A stretch of 64,000 nucleotides of DNA, from positions 3,668,504 through 3,732,503 of the forward strand of contig NC_049984.1 in the NCBI RefSeq assembly GCF_000003815.2, written 5' to 3'. A program made the translations under genes and the position numbers. The notes under the pieces were generated by a model, which worked only from the letters and a program-made list of their open reading frames with translations, was not told where the DNA came from and did no database searches. Of this stretch, positions 40,101-58,712 are shown one piece after another (position 1 is the first letter of the stretch; the number at the start of each line of letters is the position of its first letter). The stretch is from Branchiostoma floridae (Eukaryota > Chordata > Leptocardii > Amphioxiformes > Branchiostomatidae).

Positions 40101-43100
40101 AATGAAGCTGTCTAGTACAGATGGGTTTCAAGGAGAATTGATTAGAGTTGAGCAAGGGGATTCTAAGAAATGACGTCCCAAGTACACGGTGAAGGAACAA
40201 CTCAAGGTCTTTCTGATTACATTGGTTGAATTAGCTACAGTAACTGCAAAAGGGGAAATGTGTAATTATGATTATGAATTTTGTAACAGTGTTTATTGGA
40301 CATGTACGCATCTATATGTGTATGACTATCACCACACAGTGCTCTTGTCTGATGTGAAATTATGATATTGCAAATAAGAATGATATACACATTAGTATCG
40401 CACATGAGTGAGTAAAACATTAGTATCACAAATGAGTAAAACTTATGCGTTACATGACACTATCCTTGACTAGTAAATGCACCAGGGACTGGTGTGCTTA
40501 AAAGATAACTTCCGTTTTAAAATGCACGTTTTCCTTGGAGCCTTAACCTTGACATGGTCAGCCTGAAGGTCATCTGACAGATTTATAAGGGATGAAGATG
40601 TTATTTTCCCGCCATCAAGGTCACCTTCAGAGAGTGGCACCATCTTGTGACTACCAATGGTAGCCCGGCAGCGATGATGTCATGGCAGACGCACATGTAC
40701 AAGTACATGGGTAGATTTCAGCTTCATATGACCCGGGGTCAGAACTACATCCAGCTAACCTTAACAGATTTGGGCAGTTATGCGAGTTCTTGATAGGAAA
40801 AATATGTCAAGAGCGATTTCCAAGTACCATGTGTGGTAACAAGGCTTGTTGTTGTGTTTTAAAGTATTCCAAAGGCAAGGGGACACACTGGCTATGATTA
40901 GTATGAATGGAGGACAGTTACCATACACACATGCTTGCTCTATATCATCATGTATAGGGGATATGCGTAAGCAATGTGCGTGATACCAACCAAATACAGT
41001 TCTACAACTGTTACATACAAATTTAATGATCGTTTTAATGATAAGATGTTACTAAGTAGGCACCAAATCTATTCACTGCCTAGTATCACCCAAAATTCCC
41101 TGTGAAACCAATTTTAGACAATTACAATTTACGTACGTAACTGTTGTACAGTACTTAATTAAGGACCTGTGTATTTCAGTGATCACAGCACAGTTTTATC
41201 ATTCTCAAGAAATAAATTTCTTTCTTTCCTTTAAATGAAGAGACCTAACTTAAATGAATGAATTAAGTTATAGGAATTTGCAATGAAAAGTATTTCTAAA
41301 TAGGATAGAGCAGCAGTGAGGTCTGCTTCTTTGTTGCCAAGAAAGAAAAGTTGAACTATTGCCTAATAAACGTCTTTCCTCGAATTATATTTGGAAATTA
41401 ACATTCAATATCAACTTTGAACAAAGAAATGCAAAGAAGGGCCCTTTTCCCATAATTGGTAGTCCACTGCAGCTTCCGTTTTTTTAGCACTTCTTTAAAA
41501 TACAAAGCCAGATACTTCCTCCATCTACACAAGGCTCGAAATACCACCTTCATAATTATGCAGGTTAGTGCAGGTAGAATTGAGCTGTACAGGTATTTCT
41601 GGTGTCTACCTGCAAAGGTCCATGTACTGGGTTATATACATAAATGTCTTATGATGTTTGTGTATGTGGATAATGTTATATTAGCTGCATTGACTGTTAC
41701 TACCAAAATAGTATAAAGGAAAAAAATAGTAATGGTTCCTGAACAGTTTTACAGTAGTATGATCCATACTTCCTAAATTTAGTGTGGTGCAGGTAAAATT
41801 TGTCTGGTGCAGGTAATTTTCAATGTTACCAGTGCAGGTATGCAGAAAAAAATGATTTCAAGCCCTGCATCCCCTCCAAGGAATAAGGTACTAACTTATA
41901 TTTGTTATAAGATTAAGGACTCTTCCTACCGCAACATCTAGCTTACGGTTTCTAAGAAGCTATAGCAACCTACTACAAAGACAAACGACCCAAGCCTAAC
42001 TCATTCATCACAGTACATGCTACATAAATCCCCACAGACAGCCAATCCCCAGTATTACCTCAATGGGTTTCCTGTCAGTTACTCTGATCAATACAAACAT
42101 AATATGATGTGTTGAGAGTAGCATTAGCTATAGTAGCCTGACCTATATACATGTTGTGGGCCTCATTACAAGACGTAAAAAAAAAGCTAGCCTGGTACTA
42201 GTATCCAGCCGTATTATAGCTTCCAATTTCGCCAATAATATTATGCTTTGATTCAACAGAGAATGACTGATGATGAAGGCTAGACATCCAGGTACTAGTG
42301 GCATTTTAGGTACACAAGTTAACAGTTGCACAAGCAAACAACTGGATAGATGAGTAGCGATAATCATATCTAGAGGATGACTTTTTTTAGCCTGGTATCC
42401 AGCTGCATTAAGGCTCCCGAGTCTCTTCTGTCATCTCCGAAAATATGTATTTGTGGAGAGGACAGAAGAAACGATAATAGTCTATAAAACGGCTGGATAC
42501 CAGGCTAAAAAAAACAGTCATCCTCTAGATATTGGTACTAGTACTCATCTATCCAGTTGTTAGCTAATGTAACTGTTAACATTGTGTATCTTACCACTAG
42601 TACCTGGATGTCTAGCCTTCATCATCTATGTCATCCTCTGTTGAAGCAAAGCATAATATTGACGAATACTACTCATACTTGTACTGATATTGTGCCAGTT
42701 TGCTTGTCAGTTTTCAAACAAACATACGATGGTGGGCACATATTCCTATTGGTAAGTGAGCTGTAATCCTTTAATTAATTATGCACACCTAGTGTTTATG
42801 CTTAAAGTTCCTATTACAATTCTTTTAAAAACTGAAGGTATATTATTACTAGAACATGCATAGGGAGGGCTCGAACCCCAATCCTCTGGGACCACGACAT
42901 TTGACCCATATTGTGGTTGGCAGGGTTGCAGACCACTAAGCCACGATCTGCCACAAAACAACAGCAATGAATGCTATAGAAGAATTTCAGACTTCTGACT
43001 TCATGTTTTGATAATTATGGAACAAGTTATCAATGGTTAACACAATATGAAACTTTGTTCTTTCGTAAAATTCATATTGTGAGTGGCAGGTCTGCGGACC

Positions 43101-43851
43101 ACTATGCCATGATCTGCCACGAAACAACAGTGCCATAGAAAGATTTTAAGATGTTATGTTTTGATAACTATACAATAAATTATCCATAGTTTAACTTTAG
43201 TTTAATACTTTGTTGTTTCGTAGTACTAGTATTCTGTGTCATGTTGCAAGCACTTTCTATCATCAGCTCTTCTGCATTCAGAGTTCAAGTCGCGAACTTC
43301 GAGGCATTTTTGTCTAAATATTTTGAAAGATGATATATCGGAGGTGACTGGCTACCTTGCACTAAATGTCTGCATTGGGGGTACTGCATTATCAATTACA
43401 AAATAACTATTGGCTCTTTCTTATACACTGTTGCAAGAGTCGTAACGCATCACACAAAATTAAGACACGTCTATAATAATATCAATAAACTGCAATGACA
43501 CCAACCCTTTGCAGTTTTGTTAACTTAACTGTCTAATTATGATTGAAGTAAAAAAACAAGCATACATCATATATGATATAACATACAATTCATTAAAAGC
43601 ATGAAAAAGAGTACAGTATCAAACTAACAGATCTTAATTCACACACACTGTTGATACTCATTCAACAAGGCCATCTGTGATCATTGCAAACTTGACCCTC
43701 AATATTATGTACCTTGGTCAAACACACATAATTTGGCACACACACACACACATACACAAGATACAGTACACACACACAAGTTGCTCTGACAGTAACTAAA
43801 GAAATGTTTACGTAAAGACGTTTGTCTTACCTTGTTCATACCATTTCCCAT
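16048..43851 (-). CDS. DUSP22/DUSP15-like: Dual-specificity phosphatase, DUSP15/DUSP22 family
   Basis: Eight exons on the minus strand: 43831-43851, 33652-33685, 32448-32530, 30518-30567, 28666-28710, 27514-27543, 26927-27098, 16048-16296. All have AG/GT boundaries and compatible phases and give 227 aa. The start MGNGMNK is the N-myristoylation-type start I recall for human DUSP22. The general acid Asp57 (PASDSP) and the signature HCLAGVSRS with Cys88 and Arg94 are at the DUSP22 positions. Members dephosphorylate phospho-Tyr/Ser/Thr proteins and act in JNK signalling or at membranes. The last exon aligns through the conserved WL..Y..SPF region, then adds a charged tail (Lys/Glu runs ending QDDSGQS). 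Intron 1 is about 10 kb. The gene sits head to head with TTLL9, as DUSP15 does in human, so it is probably the pre-duplication orthologue of both vertebrate genes. Confidence 0.95.
16382..16686. mobile_element. hAT-type MITE with 8-bp target duplication
   Basis: Ends TAGGGGTGGG / CCCACCCCTA with flanks tatgagat and tgtgagat (7 of 8 matching). The interior has ggtccaggtccgg motifs shared with 36578-36987 and a partial copy ending at 33103. It lies just upstream of the last phosphatase exon. Confidence 0.85.
17474..17845. mobile_element. Inverted-repeat element, GGCCACACCAATTTAA family
   Basis: About 370 bp with long terminal inverted repeats (ggccacaccaatttaatttc and its complement) next to A/T-rich (aaataaaa)n tracts. 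A near full-length copy lies in opposite orientation at 50188-50556, and shorter relatives at 26673-26907 and 54478-54710. It is in intron 7 of the phosphatase gene. Confidence 0.85.
18680..18804. mobile_element. MITE with ACTGTAAATGC ends
   Basis: Ends actgtaaatgcatttaa and its near complement; a short copy of the family seen at 9691. Confidence 0.7.
19001..19210. repeat. Inverted-repeat element (ttttggaaac family)
   Basis: Left arm atgccaaaaagcagctactc and right arm gagtaactgctttttgacat are inverted copies. The interior contains a second copy of a sequence found at about 17993-18052 (aaccacaaggtctaagttcc). Confidence 0.75.
19284..20232 (-). CDS. Ser/Lys/Arg-rich terminal exon, possible alternative 3' exon of the phosphatase gene
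   Basis: A 949-nt frame on the minus strand opens at an acceptor-like ctcccaaag|A and ends with TAG at 19284-19286 (about 315 aa). It is rich in Ser, Lys and Arg. It has two related blocks (SPRQKRSATVSGGIGE and SPRKKRSATFSGVVGD), other SPR/SPL-K motifs and an acidic segment near the end, and it looks disordered. No ATG lies near its start, so it should be an internal or last exon. It lies in intron 7 of the phosphatase gene on the same strand. The main exon-7 donor is in phase 0 and would not fit. A weaker donor 10 nt earlier (ATGAG|gttatc, exon end 26937) gives phase 2 and joins in frame to RDLSLIVK. It may instead belong to an unrelated gene. The frame itself is solid; the assignment is inference. 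Confidence 0.55.
21214..21576. mobile_element. hAT-like inverted-repeat element
   Basis: Ends CAGGGTTGTAGCCAGC and GCTGGCTACAACCCTG enclose 363 bp with no coding capacity. Flanks taatacaa / gcttacaa are a poor 8-bp duplication (5 of 8), so the copy is old. Confidence 0.7.
22683..22790. repeat. Dispersed repeat fragment (gggcaagtgaaagt family)
   Basis: Contains gggcaagtgaaagt and gatcgggcaagc, also found at 63797-63895 and related to the element at 24606-24943. Only a fragment; no clear ends. Confidence 0.55.
24606..24943. mobile_element. Inverted-repeat element with CAGGGTTGGACAAGT ends
   Basis: cagggttggacaagt at 24606 and acttgtccaaccctg ending at 24943 are inverted repeats. Internal copies of tttgtccgaaatta occur twice. 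The target duplication is unclear. Confidence 0.7.
25026..25207. repeat. Hairpin element
   Basis: gaggttaggctttaacttgt near 25067 and the inverted acaagctggagcctaacctc near 25184 form arms, with an inner arm ttttattgggctttct / agaaagcccaataaaa. A single-arm relative occurs at about 51822-51842. Confidence 0.7.
26673..26907. mobile_element. Short copy of the GGCCACACCAATTTAA element
   Basis: Ends ggccacactaatttgg and the complement ending ggtgtggcct. It lies only 20 bp downstream of the donor of phosphatase exon 7. Confidence 0.7.
27791..28345. repeat. Two direct copies of a dispersed repeat
   Basis: accagggctgtctccagctt (27791) and accagggctgtctcaagctt (28108) each begin about 240 bp of similar sequence. 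The two are diverged by indels. They sit between phosphatase exons 5 and 6. Confidence 0.6.
28759..29632. mobile_element. Segment of about 870 bp flanked by 24-bp inverted repeats
   Basis: acatgcattggcataatacc plus ggtc at 28759 is matched in inverse orientation, 23 of 24 bases, at 29609-29632. The interior around 28950-29450 is unusually CpG-rich for this window and carries gccgccattttt. No reading frame is evident. It is in intron 4 of the phosphatase gene. Confidence 0.55.
30587..30779. mobile_element. MITE with ACTGTAAATGC ends, beside phosphatase exon 4
   Basis: Ends actgtaatgcag and gcatttacagt; internal accgcgaac and cgcaaaattaaatcccc motifs. It begins 20 bp outside the acceptor of exon 30518-30567, so it occupies the region where the polypyrimidine tract and branch point would be sought. 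Confidence 0.8.
33393..33563. mobile_element. TA-flanked MITE (CAGTAGAAGCC family)
   Basis: Ends cagtagaaacc and gcttctactg with TA on both sides; about 171 bp, more diverged than the copy at 12971. Confidence 0.75.
33857..33985. repeat. (CATT)n / (CATC)n simple repeat
   Basis: Tetranucleotide tract of cattcatt with cattcatc interruptions. The reading frames across it are artefacts. Confidence 0.95.
34828..37855 (-). repeat. 84-bp minisatellite, about 31 copies, open in the minus-strand frame
   Basis: Units of 84 bp (actgccgtaatctgcagatg ... atctcatcgt) fill 34828-36577 and 36988-37855, split by a hAT-type insertion. As 84 is a multiple of three, one minus-strand frame stays open for 534 codons (34799-36403), giving 28-residue repeats such as YDEMILYLLIVCDESV. 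A 7-nt excess near 36350 and a 1-nt excess near 37428 break the frame elsewhere. Plus-strand frames are also long but are cut by TAG in units with ctatag. It lies in the first intron of the phosphatase gene on the sense strand. I see no start context or splice link, so I call it a repeat, not a gene. Confidence 0.95.
36578..36987. mobile_element. hAT-type MITE inserted in the 84-bp array
   Basis: Ends TAGGGGTGG / CCACCCCTA with a perfect 8-bp target duplication, aatcagaa at 36570-36577 and 36988-36995. The interior has ggtccggtccgg and ggtccaggttcagg motifs. The duplicated target is part of the minisatellite unit, so the array existed before insertion. Confidence 0.93.
38465..38628. repeat. 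Hairpin element (ttttggaaac family)
   Basis: atgctaaaaagcagttactc and the inverse ending ctttttggcat form arms of about 70 bp. A short loop contains gtgtcactgacgaaa. Confidence 0.85.
38640..42230. other. First-intron sequence of the phosphatase gene, no gene
   Basis: AT-rich intron DNA without a recognisable exon. Two stretches, about 39890-40080 and 40530-40750, are more GC-rich than their surroundings; the second holds several nuclear-receptor-like half-sites. Confidence 0.5.
40564..40741. promoter_or_regulatory. Cluster of nuclear-receptor-like half-sites
   Basis: TGAAGGTCA at 40564-40572, TCAAGGTCA at 40615-40623 and the palindromic TGACCCGGGGTCA at 40729-40741 lie within 180 bp in the first intron. 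TCAAGGTCA is the extended half-site used by NR5A/ERR-type receptors. Motif presence alone is weak evidence. Confidence 0.2.
42237..42660. repeat. Long inverted repeat of about 424 bp with a nested hairpin
   Basis: aatattatgctttgattcaa at 42237 is mirrored by ttgaagcaaagcataatatt ending at 42660. Inner matching segments include gaaggctagacatccaggta / tacctggatgtctagccttc, atctagaggatgac / gtcatcctctagat, and at the core agcctggtatccagc / gctggataccaggct. The last is shared with a separate hairpin at 45450-45530. Confidence 0.85.
42858..42957 (-). mobile_element. tRNA-like SINE fragment
   Basis: On the minus strand, A-box-like tggcttagtgg and B-box-like ggttcgagccc occur at tRNA-Leu-like spacing. 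A second, partial copy lies at about 43085-43130. Acceptor-stem pairing is poor, so a functional tRNA is unlikely. Confidence 0.45.
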
Positions 43852-44751
43852 GTCTCCTTTCCTCTTCCGTTCGTTTGTGTGTCACAATGCAGTGGCCACG
43901 CCCCCCAAATTACCCAACAATTAACACTGCCCGTCCCTATCCGGTGCTCTTGTCGCCTAGCTCGCTCTGAACCACCGTCTGTCGTCCGTTCACGGTCCGT
44001 AATACAATCCCCAAACACTCTGATCAGCCACTAATTTGCCCCGAAAGTGTAGCCGCTGGGAGAAAATCTCGCCAAACTAATTTGGTCCCACCTGAGTGAT
44101 TGATTGACAAGTAAAAGGGACGATGTTATAAACGTTGTCATGCCGCCATCAATCCACTCGGCGGGAAAAAAACTCAATCTTTGCGCGGCTCAGCCGAGCT
44201 CTCGCCTGAAAATACGCATCCTGGCAGTCAGAGGCCGCTCACACGGACTTATAAAGGCTGGTTTCTGGCACGACGTAGGAAATTCTTTGCCCGAATCGGG
44301 ACAGGGTGGCGCCGGGCTGGTTCTGGGCAAAACTGGGCAGCTTCTGTCTCATAGGGGTCACTTCCGGGTCACGGGAGGGCTTCCGGTTAGAAGGTCTTTG
44401 AGCGGTTACCAGTACACTGAAAATGTACTTTGAACGTACATTTATACCGATACAGACTGAATTATGAGGATTTGATGATTTTAGATAGTTTATCACTTAT
44501 CCGATTGCATTGCATATAGTTTAAGGAAACCAAAAATGAAGTTTTGAAAATCATTGTATCTTTCAGAAAACTTTGGAACTCCATACATAGCCTACGCTGA
44601 GAGGGTGTTGGTATGGACGCCAGTTGTTGGTGACACAAAAAAACGACTGTCAACATTGAATATTTTCTCGTCTTCTGCTCTCTTGTAGGGTCGAATTGAA
44701 GTAAAGAAGCCTGTAAGAATTCACTAGGTGATAGTTTTGAAACATCCAGCC
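43852..44751. promoter_or_regulatory. Divergent promoter interval between the phosphatase gene and TTLL9
   Basis: 900 bp separate the two start codons, which point away from each other. The interval is CpG-richer than the flanking introns. It contains a GC-box-like ccacgcccccc near 43896, two ETS-type CTTCCGG motifs (44361 and 44380) and a TATAAA at 44250-44255. The exact transcription starts and 5' UTRs cannot be read from the sequence. The long open frames here are not supported as genes. Confidence 0.65.
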
Positions 44752-54454
<9,703 letters not shown>

Positions 54455-54477
54455 ATTAGATAATGATTACAATGTAA

Positions 54478-54710
54478 TGCCACACCAATTTATTTCCTTG
54501 GTTATTGAATATCAAGACAAATTTTGCAAGCTGTCAAGATGAATACAGATGGCAACTAGGGAGGAAAACTTATTACATTTTATGTATCAGTCCTGAAATT
54601 TTATGCACCAATTAAGGTGAAGCCCTCAGGGTCTGCTCTTGAATTAAGGTTTTAAATAAGTGTTATTTTTTTTAAATCTGAGAACCAACAAATAAAATTG
54701 GTGTGGCCTA
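54478..54710. mobile_element. Short GGCCACACCAATTTAA element after the TTLL9 stop
   Basis: gccacaccaatttatttcct and the complement ending attggtgtggccta; begins 23 bp after the TAG. Confidence 0.75.
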
Positions 54711-55643
54711 ACCATTGTTTGCCATGCTTGATGGTCTATCCAAGTTGCCAGAATTATGATTATTATGAGATTACATCCTTGAACAGTTTCATCAGGTTCA
54801 AAGTTCTTTGTACACAACCAAGTTTGAAGACTGACGTTTCAGACTGCATTGTATTGTAAACCCCACAGGTACTACCTATCTGCATGTGTAAATACTTAAC
54901 ATTTTGGACTGCATCTGTTAACAGGGACACCTACTTGTAACTTGCATAACAGTACCAGTTAGAAGTGTCCTAAGGATCTGACAGATGGTCACTAAAATGT
55001 TAGTATTGAAATGCAATACTTGGTTGCATGGAATTGTGTACAAAAAACTTTGTTATCTATTATGTAATTACAGTAACATAATCATGACATCAGAAACCTG
55101 CACATTTGCAAGTCCAAATATTCCAGGGTTGACCAGACAACATGACATGAAGTACTGACAGCTTATAGCAATAATAGGCTCATGAAATGCCCTTTTTGTT
55201 GAGTTTGTCAAAAAGTTTGTTGTTCTTCCACCAAACAGTTAGTGTGTGTGTGTACGACTACATGCTCAGTTCTAATACAATATGAGGTGCCTAAAGTGAC
55301 CAATCCTGCATAGGAAATAGAGAAACTACATGTATGAGAGAGTAAGTCTGGGATTTTTTTTTACATAATGTGATGCACAATTTTCCCACCAAAAATCTTC
55401 CAACAGGGCTTTTAAGGGTAGAGAATTCTTAAGTTTTTCCCCCATTCTAAACAGTTTATTCTGTTCATTTTTATCGCTTTGTCCATTTTAAGTATGTCTA
55501 AAATTTGTAAATATTCTGTTGGTACTGTATATTGGGAAATTTTGTTTGTGGCAGTATATTGTGTAAATTTGTTTTTGATTCCTTATAGTTCATTTACAAT
55601 ATGTACATTACAGGTGATATAAGAACAAATTCCTGCAAAAGGA

Positions 55644-55649
55644 AATAAA
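55644..55649 (+). terminator. Candidate TTLL9 poly(A) signal
   Basis: AATAAA in ggaaataaagtgag, about 1.2 kb beyond the TTLL9 stop. Confidence 0.35.
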
Positions 55650-55678
55650 GTGAGACAAAACGTCTGGCTTTGTGTGAC

Positions 55679-55684
55679 TTTTAT
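55679..55684 (-). terminator. Candidate poly(A) signal of the zinc-finger gene
   Basis: AATAAA on the minus strand (tttatt on plus), about 1.2 kb beyond the stop at 56911 and 30 bp from the opposing TTLL9 signal. Confidence 0.3.
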
Positions 55685-56479
55685 TAGTATCAAGTGTTAA
55701 AAAAAACAAAGTTAACAACAGTATTATAGTAATATATTATACTTATCAGTCTTATAGGAATTACCTTATTAGTAATATACCCTATTGAGGAATGAATTGG
55801 TGAGGATCTGACGTTAGCTTGAGCTGCAGTACACACAAAGTCTGCTAGGTGATGCTCTTAACTTACAGCTGCCTACAATCATGTGCTAAATTAACTAGTG
55901 TTTAAGTTAACTTTTACTATATCAGTTTGGCCACAAAAGTGAGACATTCCTGCTCATAATCCCTGAAATATAACGCTCATACGTCTAGCAAAGCTTCATA
56001 TGACATGGAGTTCCGATGGATAACCAAATGCATTCCTGAAAGTTCACATGGTTCAGATTATCAACATTGAAACTTAAAACAAATAAACTTGACAACAAAT
56101 CCAGTTATGATCCCCACATTTCTAATGCTGTCGTGGAGCACTTTGAAATTGCTTTCTCTATTGAAACTTTCCATCAAAGCAACAATAAAGTAACTTGTAG
56201 TTCCAACACAATACATAAATAAGGGTATAATTGAGACTGTTGGCAAAAAAAAAAAGTCTCCCTGAAAGAAATATAACCAAAACAGTAACACATGTGTTAT
56301 AACAAAGAGGTTGCCATTGCTGTGATCAATCATAGTCTCACCAACTTCACACATCTTCTCATGATTTAGAAATATGGACTAGTACTACACATCTACCTTC
56401 AGTTCTTGTTGCTGATGATAACCTTTCTACTTTCCTCTGTTGGACTGAGACCTTGTAGAGTTGGGCATAGACTTTTCAG

Positions 56480-56822
56480 CAGGCTTTTAGCCAGGCAGGT
56501 GTACGGGTGTACATTGTACACCCTGTTAAAAAAATAACACAAATTGTACACCCTTACACTGGGGAGCACATCCTCTGACAAGCATGGAATTCTGATTGAC
56601 CAGGGATGCTGCAGGTCACATTTGGCCTGTCTTACAGTAAATTTGCTTCATTCCCCCAAATTTGCACCTCAAAATGTGGGAAATGATGTTTCAGAGAGTT
56701 ATAAATTTCAGAATTTTCTGAGTGAGGATGTCCCCAGACCCCCTACAATACTCGCGCCTGCAGCGCTCGCCTAATGGTAAGAAATTTGGACACCCTATGA
56801 AAAAATCCTAGCTAAAAGCCTG
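56480..56822. mobile_element. hAT-type MITE with perfect 8-bp target duplication
   Basis: Ends CAGGCTTTTAGC / GCTAAAAGCCTG, flanked by cttttcag at 56472-56479 and 56823-56830. The target lies in what was the C-terminal coding tail of the adjoining zinc-finger gene. Confidence 0.93.
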
Positions 56823-56910
56823 CTTTTCAGCACTTCCTGAGGCATCATTAGATTCATCCAAGACATCTTTTGTATCTGCCAGAGCATCAGAATTCTTCTA
56901 AAACACTTTC

Positions 56911-58712
56911 TTAAATGTTTGATTTCTCATCTTCTTTGTTTATATTGGAATTTCCAGGATGGTAGGTTTTCATGTGCCACCTGAGGGAGTTATACTGCCG
57001 TCCGCTGTAGTTACACAGACTACAGTTGAAAGGGTTGTCACCCGTGTGTATCCTCATGTGAACCCTCAGGTGTTCAGATCTGCGGAACATCTTACCGCAA
57101 TACGAACACTGGTGGCTGCGCTCGTCCGTGTGCACTTTGTAATGTGAAGTCATCGTCGACTTGACACCAAACGATTTCTTACAACCCTCATAAGGGCAGT
57201 GGAATCGATTTCTGTCATGGACACTAAGAACATGCATTTCCAAACCACGTTTCTCTCTAAAAGAAGACTTGCAGTTTTCCACATCGCATTTGTACGGTCT
57301 TGCCTCGCTAAGTTTAAGCTTGTGCATCTTCATATTCCAGTTGGTGAAGAACTTTCCGCAATGATCACACAAAAACAACTTGTTCCCCTTCAGGTCCAGT
57401 TTGTCTCTGCTTGGCAGGTGTGTCATCAGGTGCTTGTTGAGTCTTTGTCTTGTGTGAAACTTGTCTCCACAGTATTCACATGTCTCTGGATGGGCCTTGA
57501 GCTTATGTTTGAAATATGACACTTTGCTTGTGAACTTTTCCTTACACTTGCATACCCAGGATGTCTTCTTTTTCCACTTGTTTCCGTTTTGTTTCCTTTC
57601 CAGTTGAAGCCGGCATTCTGTCTGTTCTAAACGATCACTGTTGCTCTTGCGCCTCTTGTTTTTGTTTTTAGAAGATTCTCGCTCACTTTCTTCAAAGTCA
57701 TCTTCTAATTGATCTTCCCCCTCCTTTGCCTCAGTAAACTGAGATGTAGTGTTGTAACAGTTATCAATATTCGTGTCTTGTCCACTTTCCATCTCATCTT
57801 GAATGCCAACTGTGCAACAACCCGACAAGGATGGTGTTTTTGTGCTATAACAATCATCAAGTTTCATCTCTTCTTCGTCTCCCTTCTCAGCATCAGTACC
57901 AATTGGATCACAACTTAGAAGTTGGGCAGTGCTGTTGCAGCAATTAACAAGACTTCTCTCTAGCTCGTCTACTTCCTCCTCCTTGATATCATTTGCGATA
58001 GTACCACAGCTCGGTTGGGATGTTGTGTTGATGTCAACGGTGCCGATCCTTTTCTTTTGGTCATCTTCTTCCTTAACAGTCTGTCCTGTGTCAGGTATCC
58101 TGATTTGTCCAGTTGCGTCTTTGGCCATTGACTTTTTGATAAGCTAAAAGGGTGAACAATTAAAAAAGTTAATTTTGATCTTGAATACTAGTAACATAAT
58201 GCAACTACATGTAAATGTCACAACCAAACTAGATATGACGATATAACTATTATTCTTGAATATAAAATTTAATAAAAATACACACACAAATATACTAGAT
58301 GAATTTATTGGATCTCAGTGTTGCTATTGAATACACAAACTTATGTATAGTGTTTCAACATTATGAATATGATAAATAATACTGATGAGGATGATATAGA
58401 ACCTACATGTATATAACTTCCTTGTCTTAACTTTTAACTCGTTGGGACAAGGAGGTTGGTTGGAAGTGAAACGCATTTCCGTTGCAAGACTTCAAGGTTT
58501 TACAGGAATAAACTATTCATTTATTCATTCCCACTAACCTGTGTCTCAGTCTGGTAAGCGTTGGTATCCAACTTGTCATTTCTTGTTGTTGGTGTGGATG
58601 CGCGGTCAACCTTGCCGGCCAGTATCTTCCTTCTCAGCTGCAGTGCCTGCCTTGCTATCCTTGCCTGTTTGGACTTCTTTCTTCTCACTCGTCTCCTCTT
58701 TTTGTCCCCCAT
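56911..58712 (-). CDS. C2H2 zinc-finger protein, copy A (7 finger-like units)
   Basis: Two exons on the minus strand, 58539-58712 (ATG at 58712) and 56911-58143 (TAA), join in phase 0 to 468 aa. Exon 1 encodes a very basic start (KKRRRVRRKK), a likely nuclear localisation or nucleic-acid-binding segment. The next ~190 residues are acidic and Ser/Thr-rich, with sumoylation-type IKEE. Finger-like units span about residues 254-453. Units 2 and 4-7 are full C2H2. Unit 1 has the unusual CKC spacing. Unit 3 (LFLCDHCGKFF) lacks the second His. The block TDERSHQCSYCGKMFRRSEHL is shared with copy B. It is probably a nuclear DNA- or RNA-binding protein; the target is unknown. An upstream non-coding exon cannot be excluded. 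Confidence 0.92.

Larger units (their letters stand above)
54455..56479. other. TTLL9 3' region and convergent intergenic DNA
   Basis: No further coding exon is seen. It holds the element at 54478-54710, probably in the 3' UTR, and candidate poly(A) signals of both converging genes. Confidence 0.6.

Noticed and set aside
44104-44433. 109-aa frame in the TTLL9/phosphatase promoter
   Set aside because: No domain, no splice support, and the CpG-rich composition alone explains the open frame.
57199-57519. Plus-strand frames across the zinc-finger genes
   Set aside because: Antisense shadows of clear C2H2 coding sequence.
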